Below are positions 25,891 through 35,459 of a stretch of 64,000 nucleotides of DNA, piece by piece (position 1 is the stretch's first letter; every line of letters begins with the position of its first letter). The DNA is from Candidatus Flexifilum affinis (GTDB lineage: Bacteria; Chloroflexota; Anaerolineae; Aggregatilineales; Phototrophicaceae): the NCBI GenBank assembly GCA_016713325.1, contig JADJPJ010000021.1, forward strand, positions 1 through 64,000, read 5' to 3'. The translations under genes and the position numbers were made by a program. The notes under the pieces were generated by a model. It searched no databases, was not told the origin of the DNA, and was given only the letters and a program-made list of their open reading frames with translations.

Positions 25891-27243
25891 ATGTCCTTTC
25901 ACCTGCCTTTTCCCGAACATTTCGTCTGGGGCGCCGCGACCGCCGCCTACCAAATCGAGGGCGCTGTCGGCGAAGACGGCCGCGGCGCCAGCATCTGGGA
26001 TACGTTCTCGCACACACCCGGCAAGATTGAGAACGGCGACATCGGCGATGTGACCTGCGACCACTACCACCGCTGGCGCGAAGATGTGGCGCTCATGCGG
26101 CAGATGAACCTGCACGCCTACCGCTTCTCGATCGCCTGGTCGCGAATCCTGCCGGAAGGGCGGGGTGCAGTCAACCAGCGAGGCCTGGACTTTTACAGCC
26201 GGCTGGTCGACGGGCTGCTGGAAGCCGGTATCCAGCCGTTTCTGACCCTGTACCACTGGGATCTTCCGCAGGCGCTGCAGGACGACGGTGGCGGCTGGCA
26301 GCGGCGCGGCATCGTAAACGACTTCGCGCGTTACGCCGATATCGTGAGCCGCGCGCTGGGCGACCGGGTCAAACACTGGACGACGTTCAACGAGCCGTGG
26401 GTCTTCAGTTGGAGCGGCTACTACTTCGGCGAGGATGCGCCCGGCTGGCGGGGCGGCGTCCGCGCCGCGCTGGCGACGACGCACCACGCGCTGCTGGCGC
26501 ATGGCGCCGCCGTATCGATGCTGCGCGCCAACGTGCCGGATGCCCAGGTCGGCATCGTGCTCGACATGAACATGCCCGAACCGGCCAGTGAAGATCCCGC
26601 TGACGTTGCCGCCGCCGAGCGCTTTTGCGGTTTTCAGAACCGCTGGTATCTGGACCCGCTATTCCGCGCCCGCTATCCCTCGGACATGCTGGAGCTGTAC
26701 GGCAGCCAGGCCCCTGATATTCATCCGGCCGATATGGCGCAGATCAGCGCCCCCCTCGACTACCTGGGTGTCAACTTCTACCGGCGATCGGTCATCGCCG
26801 CGGGCGACGAAGTGCCTCCGGTCAGCTACCAGCGCGTCAGCCCGTCGGGCGAATACACCGCCATGGGCTGGGAAGTCTCGCCGCACGGGATCTACGACAT
26901 TCTCAAATACGTCCACGATCACTACCAGCCCCCCGCCCTCTACGTCACCGAAAACGGCGCGGCCTTTCCCGACGAGATCGCCGCGGACGGACAGGTTCAT
27001 GACGAATCGCGAATGCACTACTTCCGGCGCCACTTCGAACAGCTTCACCGCGCGATCGAGGCCGGCGTCCCGCTGCGCGGCTACTTCGCCTGGAGCCTGA
27101 TGGACAACTTTGAATGGGCCTACGGCTTCAGCAGGCGCTTCGGGCTGATCTACGTCGATTACCCGACGCAGCGGCGCATCATCAAGGACAGCGGGCGCTT
27201 CTTCGCCGAGGTGGCGCGCCGCGACGTCCGTTTGACCCCGTAA
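25891..27243 (+). CDS. GH1 beta-glucosidase
   Basis: A 450-residue family 1 glycoside hydrolase, the standard length for bacterial beta-glucosidases. The N-terminal signature FVWGAATAAYQIEGAVGEDG is complete. The acid/base Glu168 is in WTTFNEPW and the nucleophile Glu354 in YVTENGA. WSLMDNFEWAYGFSRRFGLI closes the sugar-binding subsite. There is no signal peptide, so it acts on imported glucosides in the cytoplasm. GAAGGAACCC precedes ATG 25891, 35 bp after the ThuA-like gene. It is the last plus-strand gene of the operon and converges with a GH63/GH37-like gene 22 bp away. Confidence 0.95.
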   Translation: MSFHLPFPEHFVWGAATAAYQIEGAVGEDGRGASIWDTFSHTPGKIENGDIGDVTCDHYHRWREDVALMRQMNLHAYRFSIAWSRILPEGRGAVNQRGLDFYSRLVDGLLEAGIQPFLTLYHWDLPQALQDDGGGWQRRGIVNDFARYADIVSRALGDRVKHWTTFNEPWVFSWSGYYFGEDAPGWRGGVRAALATTHHALLAHGAAVSMLRANVPDAQVGIVLDMNMPEPASEDPADVAAAERFCGFQNRWYLDPLFRARYPSDMLELYGSQAPDIHPADMAQISAPLDYLGVNFYRRSVIAAGDEVPPVSYQRVSPSGEYTAMGWEVSPHGIYDILKYVHDHYQPPALYVTENGAAFPDEIAADGQVHDESRMHYFRRHFEQLHRAIEAGVPLRGYFAWSLMDNFEWAYGFSRRFGLIYVDYPTQRRIIKDSGRFFAEVARRDVRLTP

Positions 27244-27264
27244 TTCAGCAGACTCCCGCGGCCG

Positions 27265-29004
27265 TCAGCCATCCGGCGCGCCGGCCGCCTCGTCCAGCAC
27301 CAGATCGATGAACAGAGCGGCCGACCAGCCGAAAGTCGAGACCGCTCTGGGCGGCTTCTCGCCCGTTTGGGGATTGTAGTACTCGAAGATATCCGCCTGA
27401 CGCATCATCATCTCCAGCGTCTTGCGCCGAAGGTCGCGCGCCTGCTGGGGAAAGCCGGAACGCTTCAGCCCCTCGATCAGCAACGCGTTGACGTTGATCC
27501 AGACCGGGCCGCGCCACATCACGTTCGGATTGTGGTGAGGGTCGTCCTGGGCCACCGTCGGGATCGGGAAGCGCGTCCAGAACTGGGCCGGGTCGGTGAG
27601 ATGGTCCACCAGGCGGCGCGCCACATCCGACGGCAGCCGGCCGGTGATCAGCGGCATCAGGCTGACCGGCGTCCGTACCCGGATTGGCTCCCCATCGCGC
27701 CAGGGCCAGAAATAGCCCGCCGTCTCGTCCCAGCGCCGGTCGATCAGGCGCCGGGTCAATGCCTCGGCCGACGACGTCCATTCCGCCGCCTCGGCGTCGC
27801 GCCCCAGAACCAGAGCGATCTTCGCCAGATGGTCGTATTGCAGGATCAGATAGGCGTTCAGATCGGGTGATTCCAGCGGCGCACCCCCGTCGAAGAGCGG
27901 GCTGTTGTCCAGACCCGACGAGTAGGGGTGGGCATACTCGCACAACCCGTTGTGGTCGGAATCGTGTTCGGCGAACCACCAGCGCTGCGCGCGGACCAGC
28001 GCGTCATAGACTTCATCGAGAAAAGCGACATCCGGGTCCACTTCGTGAAGCTTCCAGACGGCCCAGGCGGTCAGCGGCGGCTTGGTGATGTCGGCGTCGA
28101 TCCCGTAATCGGTGGTGTGCGACAGCGGGCCGCCGTCCTGAATGACATCCGGAATCAGACCGTTCGGAAGCTGGTGGTCGAGCAGGATGCGAATCTGGTC
28201 GCGGGCCAGCGCCGGATCGATGTGGCGCAGGGCTATGACGTGAAAGTAGGTGTCCCAGTTCCATACCCCTACGTAGCCGCGCTTGGACGGGATCATGCCC
28301 TCGCGCTGCGGATACCCGTAGAGGCGGATCAGGTTGCTCCCCAGCACCCACCAGGCGAAGGCGGCCTGTGCGCGGTACGCTTCCGGGACGGTCGGCGCGG
28401 CGTCCAGCCACGCCTCCCAGCGCGCTCGGGCCGCTTCGGTCGCTGCCTCGAAGTCCGGCAGAGTCCGGTTCAACGCCGGCGTCCGCGTGATGTTCAGGGT
28501 GAAGCAGGCTGAAGACTCGCCTGCATCCAGACTCAGGGTGACACGCACGTCGGCATCGTTTGTCGACACTTGCTGGTGGACGATCGCCGCATTCGTTGTA
28601 TAGGCGACCGTGAGAAGTGGCTCGGTCTGGGGCCGGAAGACGCCGCCGCGCCGGTCCATCGCCAGCGGGATGTTCTGCGTCGTCAGTCGCAGGCCGCACC
28701 GCCCTGCGGGCAGCCTGAAGACCAGCGTCTCGGCATCGACAAAGCCGAGCGCGAAGTCTCTACCCCCGGCGGCGATATCGACCCGGTAGGGCAGTGCGTC
28801 GATGTCGACGTCGAGGGGCACGCCTTCGGCATCGAGCAGTTCGATGGCGACCAGCGTCCACGGGTGATCTTCCGACCACGACTCGGCCACCTGCACGTGG
28901 AATGCCCGATCCCGCAGAAGCACCATGATCCGCGATCCCCGGTCTGTGAAGGGGATATCGTCCATCGTGATGTAGTGAAGGAGATCTGAGAGGGCTAGAC
29001 TCAT
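27265..29004 (-). CDS. GH63/GH37-clan (alpha,alpha)6-barrel glycosidase
   Basis: A 579-residue protein. The N-terminal ~180 residues form a beta-rich domain. From about residue 220 it has the six-hairpin barrel typical of the trehalase/GH63 clan: FAWWVLGSNLIRLYGYPQRE, GVWNWDTYFHVIALRHIDPA (about residues 244-263), ILLDHQLPNGLIPDVIQDG and, near the end, PNVMWRGPVWINVNALLIEG and EYYNPQTGEKPPRAVSTFGW. The usual targets are alpha-glucosides or mannosylglycerate-like compounds. No signal peptide is seen. It is transcribed towards the GH1 gene and stands alone, so whether it belongs to the same pathway is uncertain. Exact family and specificity cannot be fixed by eye. Confidence 0.8.
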   Translation of the reverse strand: MSLALSDLLHYITMDDIPFTDRGSRIMVLLRDRAFHVQVAESWSEDHPWTLVAIELLDAEGVPLDVDIDALPYRVDIAAGGRDFALGFVDAETLVFRLPAGRCGLRLTTQNIPLAMDRRGGVFRPQTEPLLTVAYTTNAAIVHQQVSTNDADVRVTLSLDAGESSACFTLNITRTPALNRTLPDFEAATEAARARWEAWLDAAPTVPEAYRAQAAFAWWVLGSNLIRLYGYPQREGMIPSKRGYVGVWNWDTYFHVIALRHIDPALARDQIRILLDHQLPNGLIPDVIQDGGPLSHTTDYGIDADITKPPLTAWAVWKLHEVDPDVAFLDEVYDALVRAQRWWFAEHDSDHNGLCEYAHPYSSGLDNSPLFDGGAPLESPDLNAYLILQYDHLAKIALVLGRDAEAAEWTSSAEALTRRLIDRRWDETAGYFWPWRDGEPIRVRTPVSLMPLITGRLPSDVARRLVDHLTDPAQFWTRFPIPTVAQDDPHHNPNVMWRGPVWINVNALLIEGLKRSGFPQQARDLRRKTLEMMMRQADIFEYYNPQTGEKPPRAVSTFGWSAALFIDLVLDEAAGAPDG

Positions 29005-29209
29005 GAACCTACCTCATGCGATGCGTTGGCCGTGTCACATTCAGGAGATGACTTAGCAATTCCTGTGGCCCTTTGCCATAGTCATCTTCTGCAACCGGAG
29101 ACTGAGAGGGTCGCTGCTCACATAGACGGTGCTGCCCCTGTAAACCGTTACGCCAGATGTGAAATGAAGTTGGCAAAGGAGAGTGTCTGCAACGATCAAA
29201 GTACCTGAT

Positions 29210-29412
29210 GCTGCCCACGTAGACGGTTGAGAATTCGTGCTTGACCGCACAGCACTGGCGAGCAGGGTGTTGTGTGTCCTGATTTTGAACATCGTTCTGG
29301 ATCATGCCGAGAACATCCTCCTCACTTTGTGATCAAAATCCTCACTTCTTCGGGGCTGGGTGAAGACGATGTTTGCGGTCAGAAGTGAGGACAATGCTGT
29401 TGGTCAGGATAC
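29210..29412 (+). repeat. ~200-bp direct repeat, left copy of the island bracket
   Basis: This stretch matches 34787-34985 over its whole length in the same orientation. Shared blocks include TGTCCTGATTTTGAACATCG, GATCATGCCGAGAACATC and CAGAAGTGAGG near the end. Inside each copy the octamer CCTCACTT occurs twice and its inverse AAGTGAGG once. It abuts the stop codon of a broken secreted-protein gene. The sequence between 29005 and 29209 has no gene; it holds short partial echoes of the repeat start. Confidence 0.75.
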
Positions 29413-29421
29413 TAACCGGGG

Positions 29422-31033
29422 TCACGATTGGCGCGTCAGCACAAAAGAGCCGCCGACAATCGCTTCCCACGAGAGCGAATCACCTTCACAGTGCAGTGTG
29501 CCATCCGGTGCCCATAGATCGAAATCCGAATTATCCAGGAACTGCGAAGTCAAGTCCGTGATGGTGCCGTTGCGCGCCGTCAATTCCGCGAAGCCGCTCG
29601 GATCAAAGTCCCCGATGAACGTCTGCACAGCATAGTCGTGGCTGGTGGCTTCAATACCTCGTAGTTGATAGTCTCCGCTCAAGGCGAATTGGATGTCGGA
29701 ACGCACCCCATCCGGGTTGCTGGCGTGGACACTATACATGCCGCTGAAGGTGCCGTTCGCATCAAAGTTGAAGATAAAACCGCTGCGATCCACATTGGCA
29801 AAGAGCGCGCCCAAATCATCGGGATAACTGGACACCAACCACGAGCCAACGATACAGTCATCCGTATCGGGTTCGGCTTGGTCTTCGACGCAGGGGGTAG
29901 CGCTGGCGACCTGTCCCCATTCGATCCTGAGCGGCACATTGACGCCGATCTCGCCTAAGCCGCGACTGAGGATGAGCATTGTTCCCTCAGCAGACGGGCA
30001 GAACTGAAACGGCGTGTCATCCTGCACGCGCACGATTCCGTTCGGCGTCCGCACGCTGGCGGCATAATGTCCCGCTGGCATCCCTGAGACACGCAGAAAC
30101 GCGATATTGCCCGGCTGCATATCGAAGCTGACAAGATTTTTGTAATCGACGGCGAAGCGCGGCATGGACGTTGCCAAATTGCCGCCCCGCCCGCTGTGAT
30201 GTCACTATTGGTCAGATCAACCGTCGGCGGAATTGAGAGCTGACGATTGAGCAGGACCTGCGCCCAACTGTGGAATAATTCGGTCGAGTCCAAGCCGAAA
30301 TTCAACGGAAACAGCCCCCCTTGACGCATGACACCCATCTGCGTGATCGCGTTCTGGTCACTGCCAAAGCCGCGTCCAGAGGACAAAACTCCCAGAAGTA
30401 GAAGGCGTCGAGGCGTGCGGTTGCGATGTCCTGGCGCGGATCAAATATGCTGTGAAGCGATTGCGGGTACTGGCTGGGATACACCCGTGAGGCTGCCCAC
30501 TCGGCGGTTCCCATGCGCCACCACGCATAAGATGGGTTGGCGAAATCCAGAATGCCCACTGCGCCGATGCTCATCTGCACACAGTAGAATAATTCGCGGG
30601 CGATGAGCGATTCTAAGTCGGGCGCGGATTCCCATCCAGCATAGATGCGGATATGACAGCTTTCTGCATCAGGAAACAGGCGCTGGGGTTCGCGCCGTGT
30701 GATGTAAGCGCTGCTGTTCTCGAGGATGCGCCCGATGACAAAAACATTGGTGGGAGCGGTACCCATGTAGACGATGACGATTTGTGTCGTCCAGGGCAAT
30801 CCCGTCATGGTGGTGTAGATGGGCAGCGCCGTATCCAGGACATCAAGGACACGATTGTAATCCGGTTGATCGGGCGTGTAGTAGATGTAATTGTCGGTAC
30901 GAGTCCCAATCGTCACCCGCACGAACGGGCGAACGTCTTCACGTCCGAATTCCTCCTGTGCTGATCCGCCCGTCACTGCCCCAAACATAAGCAGCAGCAA
31001 TAGCACAACTTGAGTCAAGCGTTTATTTTGCAT
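29422..31033 (-). pseudogene. Broken gene for a large secreted protein of unknown function
   Basis: Read through two frame changes this gives about 535 residues. The start at 31033 opens a clear signal peptide (MQNKRLTQVVLLLLLMFGAV, then TGGSAQ). The next part (about residues 30-245) reads like a secreted peptidase-like or basic-protease fold (LESLIARELFYCVQMSIGAV, AWWRMGTAEWAASRVYPSQY), but the HExxH zinc site expected in such proteins is absent (ARELF). A frame change near 30380 leads to SSGRGFGSDQNAITQMGVMR. Another near 30190 leads to a beta-rich C-terminal region with a lipocalin-like end (DCIVGSWLVSSYPDDLGALF). I do not recognise the whole. It is the leftmost gene of the repeat-bracketed island. 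Confidence 0.5.
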
Positions 31034-31308
31034 AGAGTCCCTTAGTGGGTAATCACCGGACTTGGTTTGACCCAAGTTCAAATTCATTGTAGGGTTTTTC
31101 GCTGTTTGCCGCTTGGCGTATGGGCGCTACTATGGAGTTGCTCCTGCGTCAGCCGGGCGGCTGCCCACGGTTCGGGCAGGTTTGTCGCAAGAGCGGCAGC
31201 AGTGTCGTTGAGAGGGTGAATTTCCTCACCCCTCAACTATTGAACTAGCGGCGACGACGAGAACACCGCCTGAATCGGTGGTCATTTGCGTTCCCTGCGC
31301 GACGCGGA

Positions 31309-33544
31309 TCACGCATCGCCGTTCACCGTGACATCGTAGCCCGCGTTCGCCGTTAATCCTGTGATATAACTGGTTGCTGCCATTGTGCTGAATTCCAGTG
31401 ATTCGAACACCGACAGCGCATCGACGGGGAACAACACCGCCGTTTCCCCGACGAACGCGCCTTGATGCGCTGTGCCGCCCGTGCTTTCGATCAGCGTACT
31501 GGTGAGTGGCACGATTCCCGCGTCTGTGCCTTGCAGGACATGCAAAAAGCGAACTTCCGGCACAGCGGCTTCGACCATCAAGCGGTAACGCATCATTTCA
31601 TTGCTGGCGGGCGCGCTGCTCGCTTCATCGACCAGCGGCGACACGGTGATCACCGGATCGGCGGGCAGCAGTGTCTCGACCGTGAGCATTTGCCCGTGTT
31701 CGGTTGCCATGTTTGTGATGCAGCCGCTCACCGCCGCGTCTGCCGGGAAGTTGAGCCAGAAGCGGCTGACCGGATTGTCGGCATGGGTGGCGGCGCGATC
31801 ATACACCACGATCACATCCGGCTTGAGCCAGATCACCGAGCGGCTGACATGCTCGACGGCGGTCACGCCCTCGTATTCCGAGTTATACAACGCCGTTGAG
31901 TCCCCGAAAGCGTAGACATACTCATCCGTCACACTGATGAGGGGCGGCGGCGGATCGCCCGCCGAAAGCAGCCATTGTGAGCCGCGCTCGCCAATCATCA
32001 GGCGGAAGTCGTCGCGGTCAGGCAGCGTGTTCTGCACGGTCAGCGTGTTGAAGTTATCCGACGTGTGATAGTCGAAGTCGTAACCGACACGGATTTTGGT
32101 CAGCCACTCGCCGCCGCGATAGAACTCAATTGCGTTGCCGCTGCCGCTCTGGTGATCGACTTCATCCCAGCTCAGGTTATACGTGAACCAACGCGCGTTC
32201 TCGCTCCAGTCGGTGCGGGCGAGCAAACGGCGCATCCCCGGCGCATACCACGACGTTCCAGCCCGGTCGCGGGTCGGCGGGAGTCAGGTTGTTCGGCTCA
32301 AACATAAGGAAATACAGGATTGCTTTGTGAACGGAATCTACATCCTGTACCCGTTCGACCAGCGCGCTTGCACCGCCGGGCGGCGTATAGATTTGCAGCC
32401 AGCGCAGCGCGTCGAGCCGTTCGGGATTCGCCCCGGTAAACATGTCATACGCGCCCAACGAGCCGAACAATTCGATATAGTCGGGCAGCCAGTAGTTTTG
32501 TCCCGATCCGTACCACGCGGGCAGATACACCACGCCAGCATCGTCGCTGACGGCAGTCGCCGGACTCATCGAATGGGCGATGGCGACAATTGCATCGTTC
32601 CAAAACGGATTCGCCTCGAAACTGACCTGCTGTCCCCACACCGCCGGGTTATTCGCGTCGGAGGTTTGCAGCGCGAACATGAACTGCGCGGCGTAACCGA
32701 GCGACTGCGGGCTGTATTCAAAGCCTTCCGTGCCCAAGCCGCCGCGCGCATCGGTGCGGAACAGATGGTCGATTACGTACAGCCATGCGCCGGTCGCATT
32801 TTCGAGATACGCGCCCAGTTCGCCATTGGGATCGTCTGCTGCATCGAGCGAGAGTGCCATCATGCCCATGTTACGCATGTGCGCCACATAGTAATTGTTG
32901 CCCGCCCAGCGCACCAGCGACGGATCGCTGACCAACACCGGGTCGTTAACCACGCCAAGCGGTTCCGGGTGATTGTTGGTCGTGGTGTAGGCGTTCAAGT
33001 TCTCGTCGCACCAGCGCAAAAACACCGTGCGGATGGTGGCTTTGTCCTCCGCCGAGAGCGTCGGGTAAATCCAATCGACAATGAGCGGGAAACTGACGCC
33101 GTACCAGCGCGAACGGTCGCTGGTAGCGAATTCCGAATGGCGAAACGGTTGATCATCCGCCACGCCCAACACCGCCTGATCCATGACGTACATCAGCAGT
33201 TCACGTGACCGCTGCGCGTATGACTGCCGCGCAGTCTCATTCGATTCGATCAGCGACATGAAGGCGAACAGCCGCGCATACGCTTCAGTCGGATATTCCT
33301 CGTAGGCATTCCCGCCCATGTCTTGTGCCGGGATGATGCCTTCGTCCATCCACTCCGCGGCCGCGTTTGCCAGCACCCATAAGCCATCGGTGTACAGCGG
33401 GTTGTTTTGGGCCGCCCACGCCTGCAAGCGCGGCAAGTCTTGCGCCGTCACCCACAAATGCGGGTGTGCCGTGTCGGTTTGGGCGTGCAGCGCGCCGCCC
33501 ATCAGGAAAACACATACGACGATTTGGAGCAGTCGCTTGAGCAT
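31309..33544 (-). pseudogene. Secreted heparinase II/III-like polysaccharide lyase, split by a frameshift
   Basis: Joined across one indel this is about 745 residues. MLKRLLQIVVCVFLMGGALH is a signal peptide. The N-terminal alpha-helical toroid has HPHLWVTAQDLPRLQAWAAQ, RWYGVSFPLIVDWIYPTLSA and GTEGFEYSPQSLGYAAQFMF. The frame changes at about 32255 inside GWN...SWYAPGMRRLLART. The C-terminal part is the beta-sandwich typical of heparinase II/III-like lyases (SRSVIWLKPDVIVVYDRAAT). Such enzymes cleave acidic polysaccharides by beta-elimination. A single lost base could be a sequencing error, in which case the gene would be intact. It follows another broken secreted-protein gene by two bases, suggesting an operon. 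Confidence 0.65.
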
Positions 33545-33546
33545 GT

Positions 33547-34664
33547 TTACTCCGGCAGCCCATAAACAAGCGAATGCAGCACGTTGTTCACATCCGGGTT
33601 GGACGCTCCGATTACGTCCTGCACCATCACCGTGACCACTCCGGCAGGGAAGCCAAAAGCGTACAGATTTACCTGTCCGCCGGGAAGGCTTTCTCCGGCG
33701 ATATATCCCTGCGCGGTGAACACCTCAAACCCTTCAACGAACGAGGGATACGCTTCGATGCCGAGCGCAGCGGCATACGCCGTGAACACCAGATCGGCAG
33801 AATCGAACGGATTGATCTCCAGGGCGCGCAAACCAGGCGACAGCGTAATGATCAGCGCCGAGTCGCCGCGCTCGTATTCGTCGCTTGCGCCCATCGCCAC
33901 ATCGAGCGCAGCGCTGCTGCTCGCCAGAACCAGCGTGCCGGTTTCTTCATCCCACAGCGATTCCCAGCCTTCGGGCAACGTCGCGCTGAAAGCGAACTGC
34001 CTGCCGTCATCATCGACCGGGAGCACAAAATCGCCTGCCTCGCTGGTTTCTTCACCTTCCGGCGCAGTATCAGCGCTGGTCAGCGTAAGCGTGTCCCACA
34101 TGGCTTCACTGAGCGCAAATACATCGTCGGTACTGATGAGCAGCACAAAAACAAAAGTACCCTCCTGCTCGAAGGCAAAAGCATCGACACTTGTACCCTC
34201 GATGAACGGGATCCTGAAATCAATACTGTTATCAGCTTGTACGGGAAACAGTCCAAAACTGATTGCCGGGTTGCCTTCGTAAACCTCACCACTGGGCGAC
34301 CGCAAGCCTTCACGGTCGAGGAATGCGGCGAGTACATCTGTCGCTGAACTATCGACTGGCAGATCAGAGACGCCGCCGTACCGGGAGCGAAAACAATGAC
34401 CCCCGTCGCGCCGCGTTTTACACTCCCGCCACGCTCAATGGTCGCGTCCAGCACCGCTTGCGTGCTGGCAATATACAACGCTTCCTCATTGCTGAGCGTT
34501 ACCCAATCTTCCGGGAAGTTGATGCTCAGAGTCCACTCATCATCGCTGATGGTGGCAGTCGCCCCAAGTTCGGGCGCTTCTTGCGCAGCCACGGTCCCAA
34601 TCAGTACAAGTAATAATACAAACGTAATTGTGAAGCTGCTATGACGCACAGTTGCAAGACGCAT
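33547..34664 (-). pseudogene. Secreted protein with two similar PsbP-like/DUF1795-type domains, frameshifted
   Basis: About 372 residues across one indel. MRLATVRHSSFTITFVLLLV with LIGTVAAQ is a signal peptide. Two related domains follow. The first has LSINFPEDWVTLSNEEALYI and RGATGVIVFAPGTA. The second has FSATLPEGWESLWDEETGTL and RGDSALIITLSPG. The pattern of an xFPxxW strand followed by a self-contained alpha/beta domain is common in secreted Chloroflexota proteins of unknown role and resembles PsbP-like folds. The frame changes near 34355, between SLICQSI and ATDVLAAFLDREGL. The gene heads the three-gene set of the island; its upstream region abuts the right copy of the flanking repeat. 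Confidence 0.55.
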
Positions 34665-34786
34665 ATGTTGAAACGCTCCTCTAGGATGTCAACAAGGTGA
34701 AGGGCTTTCGCCTCAATAACCATATAGCGATCTTCGATTTCGCGCAGGCTCCCCGAAAATACTTCTATATTGGTTCAAGAGGGTAC

Positions 34787-34985
34787 TGCCTAGGTAAACC
34801 GTTGGTAATTCACGCTTGACCGCACGGCGCTGGTCAGTAGGATGTGTCCTGATTTTGAACATCGTTCTCAGATCATGCCGAGAACATCGTCCTCACTTTG
34901 CTCGATCAAGATCCTCACTTCTTCGGAGCTGGATGTAGACGATGTTTGCGATCAGAAGTGAGGGCAATGTTGTCGGTCAGGACAA
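34787..34985 (+). repeat. ~200-bp direct repeat, right copy of the island bracket
   Basis: This is the counterpart of 29210-29412, starting CTGCCTAGGTAAACCGTTGG and ending near GTCAGGACAATAGAGG. The end runs into GCCACGATGTCAGGAAGC, which matches the inner part of the right terminal repeat of the IS at 17119-17169, and then into a transposase remnant. The repeat is thus probably part of an IS-derived sequence rather than host DNA. Confidence 0.75.
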
Positions 34986-34989
34986 TAGA

Positions 34990-35450
34990 GGCCACGATGT
35001 CAGGAAGCACGTTGGGGAATCACTCAGACGTCTTTCGACACCCGCCCACGCTTTTAATTCTGCGACAACGACAGCAAGTAGGGTTCCGCGTTCGACCAGG
35101 CTGTCGGCGGCATCAAGATTCTCAGAATGCCAATTCGTGCCCCGAAGGCAAACGCGGCAGGCGAACGCTTTCTGGGAAGTGTCCGGCGCGAGTGCCTCGA
35201 TCACCTGTCGATTGTCAATGAACGCCAGTTGCGCCGAGTGATGAAGGAGTCCGTGAAGTATTTCAACTCTGCCCGACCGCACCAAGGCACTGGACATCGC
35301 CTTCCGGTACCCCCTGCCGAGCCGGACAAGCAACAGAACATGGGGAGTAGAATCAGCGCGCTTCCAGTTTTAGGAGGCTTGCACCACGCCCATCGTCGCA
35401 GCGCTTGAAGTGCCGTTTCTCCCTCTAATATACGAACCCCCACAGCATAA
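34990..35450 (+). pseudogene. Integrase-core transposase remnant (copy 2 of the 3' repeat)
   Basis: The reading CDNDSK-stop-GSAFDQAVGGIKIL and then MPIRAPKANAAGERFLGSV, RRECLDHLSIVNERQLRRVM, ESVKYFNSARPHQG follows the second half of an integrase (rve) core. It includes the second catalytic Asp (DND) and the Glu region before RRECLDH. A stop codon replaces the residue after DNDSK, and a frame change follows ARPHQG. The C-terminus ISALPVLGGLHHAHRRSA and the following ~50 bp define the repeat also present at 7222-7402, 42327-42432 and 58804-58911. The N-terminal half of the transposase is missing. Confidence 0.65.
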
Positions 35451-35459
35451 TCAACCGCT

